A stretch of 5,805 nt of DNA from Gammaproteobacteria bacterium (GTDB taxonomy: Bacteria > Pseudomonadota > Gammaproteobacteria > UWMA-0217). A program made the position numbers and the translations under genes. The notes under the pieces were generated by a model that did no database searches, was not told the DNA's origin, and saw only the letters and a program-made list of their open reading frames with translations. Of the stretch, positions 1-5,799 are shown piece after piece (the stretch's first letter is position 1; every line of letters begins with the position of its first letter). Location: positions 1 to 5,805 of the forward strand of contig JALVPS010000164.1 in the NCBI GenBank assembly GCA_027031685.1. The letters run 5' to 3'.

Positions 1-561
1 GACCCGGCCCGCTTCCGCCCCTTCGCCGCCGCCGTGCTGGCCCTGCTGGCCTGGCGGCTGCTGCGGGCCGCGCCCGCCGCGGCCGCCGGCGACGACTGGC
101 GCCTGACGCCCCTGCCCGCCCGCGCCGGCCGCCTGCGCTTCCGCTTCCGCGGCGTGGCGCACGGCTTCCGGCCGCTGCCGCTGGCCACCCTCAGCCTGGC
201 GGTGGGCGTGGTGGGCGGCGCCTACGGCATCGGCGGCGGGACCCTGGTGGCGCCGCTGTGCATCGGCCTGCTGCGCCTGCCGGTGCACGTGGTGGCCGGC
301 GCGGCCCTCACCGGCACCTTCGTCACCTCCCTGGCCGGGGTGGCGGCCTACGCCCTGCTGCCCGCGCCGGGCGGCGGCCACGCGGCGCCGGACTGGGCGC
401 TGGGCGCGCTGTTCGGCGTCGGCGGGCTGGCCGGCATGTACCTGGGCGCCGCCTGCCAGCGCCACGTGCCCCAGGGCTGGCTGCGGCGTGGGCTGGCCGT
501 GCTGCTGGCGGCGCTGGCCGCGCATTACGCCTGGCCGGTCCTTGCTATGCTTGCGCCATGA
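1..561 (+). CDS. TauE/SafE (TSUP) family anion permease, C-terminal part
   Basis: The reading frame is open from the first base, so the gene is cut by the window edge and its true start lies outside. The visible 186 residues are strongly hydrophobic. The diagnostic TSUP motif, a glycine-rich VGGAYGIGGGTLVAP segment, sits at visible residues 71-85. The following stretch (LPVHVVAGAALTGTFVTS, 93-110) is also typical of the second half of the family. Likely membrane segments are about 9-22, 60-78, 95-120, 131-151 and 163-183. Residues 30-57 form a charged, probably cytoplasmic loop between the two internal halves. Family members usually have about 250-300 residues, so roughly 80-110 are missing. 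TSUP proteins move sulfite, sulfoacetate, sulfate or other small anions, or thiosulfur compounds; the substrate cannot be read here. Its stop overlaps the ATG of the ModE-like gene (ATGA), which suggests co-transcription and translational coupling. The context makes an oxyanion substrate plausible, by inference only. Confidence 0.88.
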   Translation, partial: DPARFRPFAAAVLALLAWRLLRAAPAAAAGDDWRLTPLPARAGRLRFRFRGVAHGFRPLPLATLSLAVGVVGGAYGIGGGTLVAPLCIGLLRLPVHVVAGAALTGTFVTSLAGVAAYALLPAPGGGHAAPDWALGALFGVGGLAGMYLGAACQRHVPQGWLRRGLAVLLAALAAHYAWPVLAMLAP

Positions 562-929
562 CCGACGCCAGCCCCCAGCCCCGTCTGCGCATCCTGTTCG
601 GCGAGGCCATCGCCCTGGGGCCGGGCAAGGCGCAGCTGCTGGAAACCATCGCCGCCACCGGCTCCATCTCCGCCGCCGCGCGTCGCATGGGCATGTCCTA
701 CCGGCGCGCCTGGCTGCTGGTGGACACCATGAACCGCTGCTTCCGCGCGCCCTTGGTGGAGACCAGCCACGGCGGGCGCGGCGGCGGCGGCGCGCGCGTC
801 ACCGATCTCGGCCACGAGGTGCTGCAACGCTACCGGCACATGGAGCGGCGCGCCGCGCAGGCGGTGGCGGAGGAGATGGCCGACCTGCAGCGGCTGCTGG
901 CGCCCCATCCGCCGGACGATCCCCATTGA
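558..929 (+). CDS. Short ModE-type winged helix-turn-helix regulator (DNA-binding domain only)
   Basis: The 123-residue product matches the N-terminal domain of ModE, the molybdate-responsive regulator. It has a RILFGEAIALGPGKAQLLE opening (residues 11-29) and a helix-turn-helix around 35-58 (GSISAAARRMGMSYRRAW). A glycine-rich wing, SHGGRGGGGARVTDLG, lies at 70-85. A final amphipathic helix (about 86-114), likely for dimerisation, ends the protein. Full ModE is about 260 residues with two C-terminal molybdate-binding (MOP/TOBE) domains; none is present, and the stop comes right after the helix. Single-domain ModE-like proteins are known, but how they sense metal is unclear. The ATG overlaps the TSUP stop by 4 bases with no obvious Shine-Dalgarno, so translation is probably coupled. 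An in-frame extension upstream to 258 only shadows the TSUP gene and lacks family similarity. A ModE-type palindrome 31 bases downstream is its most likely target. The family call is secure; which metal it answers to is inferred. Confidence 0.92.
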   Translation: MTDASPQPRLRILFGEAIALGPGKAQLLETIAATGSISAAARRMGMSYRRAWLLVDTMNRCFRAPLVETSHGGRGGGGARVTDLGHEVLQRYRHMERRAAQAVAEEMADLQRLLAPHPPDDPH

Positions 930-959
930 CACGGATCAATGGCGGTGCCTCGCCCCATG

Positions 960-983
960 CGTTATATATGATGAAATATAACG
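960..983. promoter_or_regulatory. Putative ModE operator upstream of the modA-like gene
   Basis: A perfect inverted repeat has an 8-bp left arm CGTTATAT (960-967) and a right arm ATATAACG (976-983), separated by 8 bases (ATGATGAA). This AT-rich island stands out in very GC-rich surroundings. The arm sequence and spacing agree with the known ModE-box pattern of CGTTATAT-type half sites in inverted orientation, as in front of enterobacterial modABC. It lies between a modE-like gene and a modA-like gene, ending 22 bases before the modA-like ATG, and overlaps the best -10-like hexamer. That position fits repression of the transporter genes when molybdate is plentiful. The palindrome is directly seen; binding by the adjacent regulator is inferred. 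Confidence 0.85.
967..972 (+). promoter_or_regulatory. Possible -10 element for the modA-like operon
   Basis: TATGAT matches the sigma-70 -10 consensus at five of six positions. It lies inside the putative ModE operator, 33 bases before the modA-like start codon. No good -35 hexamer is found at 16-18 bases upstream (the region reads GGTGCC or similar), so the promoter would be weak or need help. Overlap with the operator would explain control by steric block. TATAAC at 977-982 is an alternative -10, also without a good -35. Confidence 0.3.
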
Positions 984-1005
984 ACCGGCCACCGAGCGCA
1001 CCGCC

Positions 1006-1854
1006 ATGCACCACACCGCCCGCCTGCTGCTCGCCAGTCTCCTGCTGCTGACGGCCTGCGCCGCCGGCGCCGCCGAGCGCCTGCTGGTGTTCGCCGGGGC
1101 GGCCGCCAAGCCACCCCTGGAGGCCGCCGCGCGCGCCTTCACCCGCCGCACCGGCGTGGCCGTGGACCTGGTGCTGGGCGGCTCCGGCTACGTGCTGGCG
1201 CAGATGAAGCTGGGCCGGCGCGGCGACATCTACCTGCCCGGCTCGTCGGACTACATGGAGAAGGCCAAGCGCGAGGGGCTGGTGCGGCCCGAGACGGAGC
1301 GCGTGCTGGTGTACCTGGTGCCGGCCATCAACGTGCAGCCGGGCAACCCCAGGGGCATCCACCGCCTGGCCGACCTGGCGCGGCCCGGCCTCAAGGTGGC
1401 CATCGCCAACCCGGAGGGGGTGTGCGTGGGGGCCTACGCGGTGGAGATCTTCGAGAAGCACCTCACCCCCGCCCAGCGCGCCGGCCTGCGCCGCAATCTC
1501 ATCAACTACACCGGCTCCTGCGCCAAGACGGCCAACGCCATCGCCCTCCGCCAGGTGGACGCGGTGCTGGGCTGGCGGGTGTTCCAGCACTGGAACCCGC
1601 GCCGCATCGAGACGGTGCCGCTGCCGGCCGCGCAGGTGGAGCGGGTGGGCTACATCCCGGTGGCCGTGTCCCGCTTCAGCGCGCGGCCGGCCCTGGCGCA
1701 GCGCTTCATCGACTTCCTGAGCGGGCCCGAGGGGCAGGCCATCTTCGCCCGCTACCACTACTTCCCCACCGCCGCGGCCGCCTTCGCCTGGCTGGGCGCG
1801 GAGAAGCCGGTGGGCGGCGAGTACGTGGTGCCGGCCGACTGGCTCGGGCGATGA
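1006..1854 (+). CDS. modA: ModA-like molybdate/tungstate ABC transporter substrate-binding protein
   Basis: This 282-residue protein would capture molybdate or tungstate in the periplasm and deliver it to the permease encoded next. The N-terminus (about 1-22) is a signal peptide with a hydrophobic core LLLASLLLLTAC. Mature-like sequence opens with RLLVFAGAAAKPPLE (25-39), the usual first strand and anion-binding loop of ModA-type proteins. Other family features are the G-S-G-Y segment (59-62), GDIYLPGSSDYM (73-84), the IANPEGVCVGAYA loop (133-145), aligned by eye to the ModA DPE...AGxYA region, and GYIPVAV (215-221). The terminal FIDFLSGPEGQAIFARY (234-250) also fits. TupA-type tungstate proteins instead start with a threonine/serine-rich TTTST motif, absent here. 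The start has only a weak GAG upstream. LTAC (15-18) could be a lipobox, making it a lipoprotein anchored at Cys18; cleavage near Ala22 is the alternative. The stop overlaps the permease start (ATGA). Molybdate versus tungstate cannot be decided from sequence. Confidence 0.9.
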   Translation: MHHTARLLLASLLLLTACAAGAAERLLVFAGAAAKPPLEAAARAFTRRTGVAVDLVLGGSGYVLAQMKLGRRGDIYLPGSSDYMEKAKREGLVRPETERVLVYLVPAINVQPGNPRGIHRLADLARPGLKVAIANPEGVCVGAYAVEIFEKHLTPAQRAGLRRNLINYTGSCAKTANAIALRQVDAVLGWRVFQHWNPRRIETVPLPAAQVERVGYIPVAVSRFSARPALAQRFIDFLSGPEGQAIFARYHYFPTAAAAFAWLGAEKPVGGEYVVPADWLGR

Positions 1855-2627
1855 GCTTCCGCCGCCTGACCATCCTCAGCGCCTTCCTGGTCCTGGGGCT
1901 GTATGGCGGCCTGATCGGCTCGGTGCTCTACTTCCTGGCGCCCGGTGCGGTGCAGCAGGTGCTCACCGCGGAGCGCGCCCTGTTCTCGCTGCGCCTGTCG
2001 CTGTGGGCCGCCACCCTGGCCTGCGCCCTGGCCGTGCTGCTGGCGCTGCCGGCCGCCTACGCCCTGTCGCGCTACCGCTTCGCCGGCCGCGAGTGGGTGG
2101 ACACGGCGCTGGAGTTTCCGCTCGTCGTCTCGCCCGCCGCGCTGGGCGCCATCCTGCTCATCTTCTTCAGCAACCCCCTGGGCGAGTGGCTGCAGGCGCA
2201 CGTGCTGCAGTTCGTGTTCACCGCCGCCGGCATCGTGCTGGCGCAGTTCGTCACCGTGCTGGGGGTGGCGGTGCGCTTCATGAAGAGCGCCTTCGACGCC
2301 GTGCCCGCCGAGCTGGAGTCGGTGGCGCGCACCCTGGGGGCCAGCCCGCGGCGGGTGTTCGCCACCGTCACCCTGCCGCTGGCGCGGCGCGGGCTGGTGG
2401 CCGCCGCCGTGCTGGCCTGGGCCAAGGCGCTGGGCGAGTTCGGCGCCACGTTCACCGTGGCCGGCACCATGGCCATGCGCACCGAGACGCTGCCCATCGC
2501 CATCGTCATGCGCCTGGAGACGGCCGACATCGAGGGCACGGTGGCCCTCATCCTGGTGCTGGTGGGGGTGGGGCTGGGGGCGCTGTGGCTGGCGCGCCGC
2601 CTGCTGCGCGAGGCGCCCCATGCTTGA
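1851..2627 (+). CDS. modB: ModB-like molybdate/tungstate ABC transporter permease
   Basis: The 258-residue inner-membrane protein forms the channel of the oxyanion importer, probably as a homodimer. About six membrane segments are visible: roughly 7-29, 49-71, 87-107, 119-143, 181-203 and 228-250. The cytoplasmic coupling (EAA) loop lies at about 150-180, with ELESVARTLGASPRRVFATVTLPLARRG carrying the conserved glycine and the LP pair. The ALGEFGAT segment at 193-200 is highly characteristic of ModB-type permeases. Length matches the family (about 220-280). I chose the ATG at 1851 because it overlaps the modA-like stop by 4 bases and the protein begins directly with the first membrane helix. 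The same frame is open further upstream to 1422, but that part is only an out-of-frame shadow of the binding-protein gene. No Shine-Dalgarno is evident before 1851, so coupled translation is likely. The gene overlaps the ATPase gene by 8 bases. Confidence 0.93.
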   Translation: MSFRRLTILSAFLVLGLYGGLIGSVLYFLAPGAVQQVLTAERALFSLRLSLWAATLACALAVLLALPAAYALSRYRFAGREWVDTALEFPLVVSPAALGAILLIFFSNPLGEWLQAHVLQFVFTAAGIVLAQFVTVLGVAVRFMKSAFDAVPAELESVARTLGASPRRVFATVTLPLARRGLVAAAVLAWAKALGEFGATFTVAGTMAMRTETLPIAIVMRLETADIEGTVALILVLVGVGLGALWLARRLLREAPHA

Positions 2628-3690
2628 GGTGCGCGGGCTGGCGCTGCGCGCCGGCGACTTCGCCCTGGGCGAGATCGACCTGCGGGTGGCGCGCGGCGCC
2701 TGCCACGTGGTGCTGGGGCCCTCCGGGGCCGGCAAGAGCACGCTGCTGGACTGCGTGCTGGGCCTGCGCCGTCCGGACCGCGGCCAGGTGCGACTGGACG
2801 GCCGCGACCTCACCGGCCTGCCCATCGAGCGGCGCGGGCTGGGCTACGTGCCGCAGCGGCTGGCCCTGTTCCCGCACCTGACGGTGGCCGAGAACATCGC
2901 CTACAGCGCGCGGGCGCGCGGCGTGGCGCCCGGGGTGGCCGGGCCGCTCACGCGGCGGCTGGTGGATAGCCTGGGCATCGGCCACCTGCTGACGCGCCGC
3001 CCGGCCACCCTGAGCGGCGGCGAGTCCCAGCGTGTGGCCCTGGCACGCGCCCTGGCCGCCGGCCCGCGCGCCGTGCTGCTGGACGAGCCCTTCACGGCCC
3101 TCAACGAGAGCCTGCGCCGCGAGCTGTGGTGGCTGCTCAAGGACCTGCAGGCCGAGCGCGAGCTGACCGTGCTCATGATCACCCACGACCTGGCCGAGGC
3201 CTGGTTCCTGGCCGACCACATCACCGTGCTCATCGACGGCCGCCAGCGGCAGAGCGCCCCCAAGGGCCGGCTGTACCGCCGCCCGGCCAGCGCGGACGTG
3301 GCCCGCCTGCTGGGCATCAAGAACCTGTTCCCCGCCCGCGTGCTGGACGCCGGCCACGTGCACTGCCCGGCCCTGGGCGGGACGCTGGCCCTCGACCAGC
3401 GCCCCCTGCCGCCCCCCGGCACGCCGGTGCAGCTGGGCATCCGCGCCGAGCACGTGGCGCTGCGCTTTGCCGACCACCCCAACCCGGACGGCGAGCGCCG
3501 CCTGACGGGACGCATCACGGCGGTGCTGGAGATGGGCGACTCGGCCCTGCTGCACTTCCGCCCCGAGGGCAGCGACGCCCGGCTGGAGATCCGCCTGGGC
3601 GACCGGCTGCTGCGCAAGTTCCGCCCGGCGGTGGGCGGGGAGGGGCTGGTGGGGCTGTCGCCGCACGACCTGTTCGTCGTGGACAGTTAG
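2620..3690 (+). CDS. modC: ModC-like ABC transporter ATPase with C-terminal TOBE-type domain
   Basis: The 356-residue cytoplasmic ATPase powers the importer. The nucleotide-binding domain (about 1-230) has Walker A GPSGAGKST (33-41), the Q-loop glutamine at 79 and the signature LSGGESQ (131-137). Walker B is AVLLDEP, with catalytic Glu156, and the switch histidine is His189 in ITHD. The D-loop, usually SALD, reads TALN, so the conserved Asp is Asn162. Residues about 231-356 form a regulatory tail starting LLGIKNLFPARV, with an LGIRAEHVALR segment and a terminal LVGLSPHDLFVV. This is the TOBE/MOP-type fold of ModC, WtpC and MalK relatives, which in ModC can bind the oxyanion and give trans-inhibition. 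Length matches ModC (about 350). A GAGG Shine-Dalgarno at 2610-2613 lies 6 bases before the ATG, inside the modB-like gene. Its stop TAG overlaps the stop of the convergent gene. Sulfate or other anion specificity is less likely given the partners. Confidence 0.92.
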   Translation: MLEVRGLALRAGDFALGEIDLRVARGACHVVLGPSGAGKSTLLDCVLGLRRPDRGQVRLDGRDLTGLPIERRGLGYVPQRLALFPHLTVAENIAYSARARGVAPGVAGPLTRRLVDSLGIGHLLTRRPATLSGGESQRVALARALAAGPRAVLLDEPFTALNESLRRELWWLLKDLQAERELTVLMITHDLAEAWFLADHITVLIDGRQRQSAPKGRLYRRPASADVARLLGIKNLFPARVLDAGHVHCPALGGTLALDQRPLPPPGTPVQLGIRAEHVALRFADHPNPDGERRLTGRITAVLEMGDSALLHFRPEGSDARLEIRLGDRLLRKFRPAVGGEGLVGLSPHDLFVVDS

Positions 3691-4094
3691 CCTTTCCGCC
3701 GCGCCAGCCAGTCGCCGGACGGGATGCGCCGCCGCCCGCGCCGGGGGCCGCGGTACAGGTACACCCAGGCCGTCACCCGCCGGCCGTCGTCCAGCGTCAC
3801 CGCGCGCCGGACGCGCTCGTACTCGTGCGGACGGGGCGAGTGGGGCGCGCAGCCCTCGTAGGCGTCCAGGGCGGCCAGGATCTGCCGCAGCGCCAGCAGC
3901 CGGTACACCTCGCCGCGCACCGTGCCGGGCGCGTCCTCCACCAGCCCCGGGTAGCCGCCCAGGTCCCGCAGCGCGCCCGCCATCCGGCCCAGGCCCAGAC
4001 GCACCACGCGCCCTGGAAACCAGCGCGCCAGCGGCCGCCCGCCGCCGGCCCGCAGCGTGCCGTACACAAACAGCAGATCATGCTTTTCCGTCAC
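3687..4094 (-). CDS. Gamma-glutamylcyclotransferase-like (AIG2/GGCT fold) protein
   Basis: The 135-residue product has the family's opening FVYGTLR (residues 9-15), where the YGTL segment forms the substrate-binding loop. It also has RGEVYRL (60-66), LDAYEG (76-81) with Glu80 as the expected catalytic acid, and EYERVRRAV (91-99) corresponding to the common Y-x-R strand. WVYLYRG (110-116) and a terminal IPSGDW (124-129) complete the pattern. Family enzymes cyclise gamma-glutamyl groups to 5-oxoproline, releasing an amino acid or amine; many bacterial members have unknown substrates. I chose the GTG at 4094 because a strong GAGGGGAG lies 4 bases before it and the family normally starts about 8-12 residues before YGTL. 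A GTG at 4139 would add 15 residues that look like non-coding leader. No signal peptide, so cytosolic. The stop TAA overlaps the modC-like stop in the opposite direction by 4 bases, and the gene is divergent from the transferase gene. No functional link to oxyanion uptake is evident. Confidence 0.88.
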   Translation of the reverse strand: MTEKHDLLFVYGTLRAGGGRPLARWFPGRVVRLGLGRMAGALRDLGGYPGLVEDAPGTVRGEVYRLLALRQILAALDAYEGCAPHSPRPHEYERVRRAVTLDDGRRVTAWVYLYRGPRRGRRRIPSGDWLARRKG

Positions 4095-4098
4095 CGCA

Positions 4099-4106
4099 CT
4101 CCCCTC
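4099..4106 (-). promoter_or_regulatory. Ribosome binding site of the cyclotransferase-like gene
   Basis: On the minus strand the sequence reads GAGGGGAG, followed by TGCG and then GTG. This purine run is the best Shine-Dalgarno match on that strand in the region, and it decides the start at 4094 over the upstream GTG at 4139. The spacing of 4 bases is slightly short but acceptable. Confidence 0.6.
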
Positions 4107-4222
4107 GTTTCCGCCGCGCCGCCCGGGGGCACAGGGCACCTAGTCAAGGGCCGCCCACGGGTTCTTCGCTTTCCGGCACCATTCACGGCATACTGCGCGG
4201 CCAGTTTCCCAAGCCGTTGTTC

Positions 4223-4227
4223 AAGGA
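4223..4227 (+). promoter_or_regulatory. Ribosome binding site of the phosphoethanolamine transferase gene
   Basis: AAGGA lies 6 bases before the ATG at 4234, an ideal Shine-Dalgarno distance. It supports that start over the out-of-frame ATG/GTG codons nearby. Confidence 0.7.
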
Positions 4228-4233
4228 CGAGCG

Positions 4234-5799
4234 ATGCCACCCGATCCGACCACCCCACCCGGCCGCCGCCCCGGTCCGCTGCGCCGCAGCGCCTTCTGGG
4301 CCCTGCTACTGGTCCTGCTGCTGGCGCCCAACGTCTGGCGCTGGCGGCTGGCGCCGCAGGACTCGCAGGCCGCCTTTGGCCTGCTCACCGGCCTGCTGTG
4401 CGTGCTGGCGGTGAGCTGGCTGTGGCGTGGCTCGCGGCACGGCCTGGCCCTGCTGCTGTCGCCGCTGGTGCTGGCGGCGGCGGTGGACCTGGTGCACCTG
4501 CTGGACTACGGCGCCCACCTGGGGCCGGGCGGGCTGGCCGTCATCCTCGATACCCACCCGTCCGAGGCGCGCGAGTACCTCACCCTGGCCTCGCGCTCGG
4601 CCCTGCCGGTGGCCGGCCTCTACCTCACGGGGATGGCCCTGCTGCTGTGGCTGGCCGATAGCGGCCGGCTGCACCGGCCGCGCCGCCTGCGCCGCGCCGC
4701 CCCGCTGCTGCTGGCGGCCCTGCTGGTGGACTATGCCGCCAAGGGCGCCTCGCGCTACAGCTTCCCCCTCAGCCTGGCCCGGGCGGGCAGCGAGTACATC
4801 GGCCAGACCCACCGCCTGGCCGCCCTGCAGCGCCGCGCCGCCCACGTGCACTTCGACGCCCGCAAGGCCGCGCCGGCCGACAACGAAGTGTACGTGCTGG
4901 TGCTGGGCGAGTCGCTGCGCCGCGATCACATGAGCCTGTACGGCTATCCGCGCCCCACCACGCCACGCCTGGCGGCCCAGGACCACCTGCTGGCCTTCCG
5001 CGACGTCACCGCCGGGGCCACCCAGACCCGCAATGCCCTGAAGATGATCCTCTCCCCCGCCACGCCGCGCGACCTGGGCGCCTTCTACACGCGCGGCAAT
5101 CTCGTCCAGCTCGCACGCGAGGCCGGTTTCGACGTGGTGTGGCTGTCCAACCAGGGCCAGTACGGCAAGCACGACACGGAGGTGACCAAGATCGCCACCG
5201 ACGCCGACGCGCGCCACTTCACCAACACCGACTGGGACACCACCTCCCTGGACGGGCGCCTGCTGCCGCTGTTCCGGACCGCCCTGCGCGAGCGGCGCCG
5301 GCCGCTGCTGGTGGTGGTGCACCTGCTGGGCAGCCATGCCGCCTACCAGCGCCGCTTCCCGCCCGAGCGGGCCCGTTTCAGCCGCCGGCCGCGACCTACG
5401 CCGGTGGACTATTACGACGACAGCGTGCGCTACACCGACTGGGTGCTGGACCGGCTGCTCGCCGCCTGGCGCGCCGAACGCCCGCACGGCTGCCTGGTGT
5501 TCACCGCCGACCACGCCGAATACCTGGCCGACGACGGCCCGGGCTACGGGCACGGCTTTCCCCAGCCCCACCGGCAGGAACTGGAGGTGCCCCTGCTGGT
5601 CACCTGCAGCACTGCCTGGCGCACGCGCCACCCACAGTTGTGGCAGACCATGCGCCGCAACGCCGGGCGTCCGGTCAGCAACGGCGACCTGTTCTACGGC
5701 ATGGCCACACTCATGGGCATCGACTTCCCCGGCCAGCGACCGGCCCGCGACCCCTTCTCACCCCGCTACCAGCCGCCGCGGCGGCTGGTAGCGGGGTGA
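4234..5799 (+). CDS. Phosphoethanolamine transferase, EptA/CptA-like (sulfatase fold)
   Basis: This 521-residue enzyme probably moves phosphoethanolamine from phosphatidylethanolamine to lipid A, LPS core or another envelope glycan on the periplasmic side of the inner membrane. The N-terminal part has about five membrane segments (roughly 19-34, 46-64, 70-89, 122-141, 156-168). An LDTHPSEAREYL stretch (105-116) matches the family's (N/T)P-x-EAREF loop. The alkaline-phosphatase-like domain starts near 218 with VYVLVLGESLRRDHMSLYGYP. Expected zinc ligands and catalytic residues are Glu226, the nucleophile Thr265 (39 residues later, the spacing known from MCR-1 Glu246/Thr285), Asp426-His427 in FTADH, His368 in GSH and His440 in GHGFP. 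Cysteines in the catalytic domain are only Cys420 and Cys458, unlike the disulfide-rich EptA/MCR group, so a CptA/EptC-like subgroup seems likelier. The start is backed by AAGGA 6 bases upstream. The last six codons and the stop lie in the return arm of a terminal palindrome, so the C-terminus is uncertain. The acceptor is unknown. Confidence 0.88.
   Translation: MPPDPTTPPGRRPGPLRRSAFWALLLVLLLAPNVWRWRLAPQDSQAAFGLLTGLLCVLAVSWLWRGSRHGLALLLSPLVLAAAVDLVHLLDYGAHLGPGGLAVILDTHPSEAREYLTLASRSALPVAGLYLTGMALLLWLADSGRLHRPRRLRRAAPLLLAALLVDYAAKGASRYSFPLSLARAGSEYIGQTHRLAALQRRAAHVHFDARKAAPADNEVYVLVLGESLRRDHMSLYGYPRPTTPRLAAQDHLLAFRDVTAGATQTRNALKMILSPATPRDLGAFYTRGNLVQLAREAGFDVVWLSNQGQYGKHDTEVTKIATDADARHFTNTDWDTTSLDGRLLPLFRTALRERRRPLLVVVHLLGSHAAYQRRFPPERARFSRRPRPTPVDYYDDSVRYTDWVLDRLLAAWRAERPHGCLVFTADHAEYLADDGPGYGHGFPQPHRQELEVPLLVTCSTAWRTRHPQLWQTMRRNAGRPVSNGDLFYGMATLMGIDFPGQRPARDPFSPRYQPPRRLVAG

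Larger units (their letters stand above)
4095..4233. promoter_or_regulatory. Divergent intergenic region between cyclotransferase-like and transferase genes
   Basis: These 139 bases separate two divergent genes, so both promoters must lie here or inside the genes. The composition is less GC-rich than the coding regions. On the + strand the best candidate is CATACT (4189-4194) as a -10, with a weak TTCGCT (4165-4170) 18 bases upstream. On the minus strand TTGACT (complement of 4142-4147) resembles a -35 but has no -10 at the right distance. I see no operator-like palindrome, small ORF or terminator here. Confidence 0.4.

Noticed and set aside
779..800. GGC/GCG-rich tandem-like run inside the modE-like gene
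   Set aside because: It simply encodes the glycine-rich wing that is conserved in ModE proteins, so it is not a separate repeat element.
926..931. Perfect TTGACA hexamer as a -35 box for the modA-like operon
   Set aside because: It overlaps the modE-like stop codon, and no -10-like hexamer lies 16-18 bases downstream (the sequence there is CTCGCC-like). The AT-rich element is more than 30 bases away.
799..1758. Long minus-strand open frame (319 codons) across the modE-like and modA-like genes
   Set aside because: It lies antisense to well-recognised genes and across the operator, and is rich in Gly, Ala, Arg, His and Gln, the pattern produced by reading GC-rich genes backwards.
1422..1850. 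Upstream extension of the permease gene in the same frame
   Set aside because: The extra 143 codons read as Arg/Gly/Pro-rich out-of-frame shadow of the binding-protein gene; the ATG at 1851 has the normal overlap and starts at the first membrane helix.
2548..3666. Minus-strand open frame of 372 codons antisense to the modC-like gene
   Set aside because: The translated sequence is low-complexity Gln/Ala/His/Arg-rich and shows no family motif, while the + strand has a complete ABC ATPase with all motifs.
4142..4147. TTGACT on the minus strand as a -35 for the cyclotransferase-like gene
   Set aside because: The sequence at the proper -10 distance is GC-only, so the pair is incomplete.
3126..4661. 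Plus-strand open frame of 511 codons spanning the end of modC-like, the cyclotransferase-like gene and the start of the transferase gene
   Set aside because: It crosses three real genes in wrong frames and the divergent intergenic region; composition is Pro/Arg/Ala-rich without any recognisable domain.
4306..5631. Minus-strand open frame of 441 codons antisense to the transferase gene
   Set aside because: It is a frame shadow caused by high GC content; the + strand frame has membrane segments and all catalytic residues.
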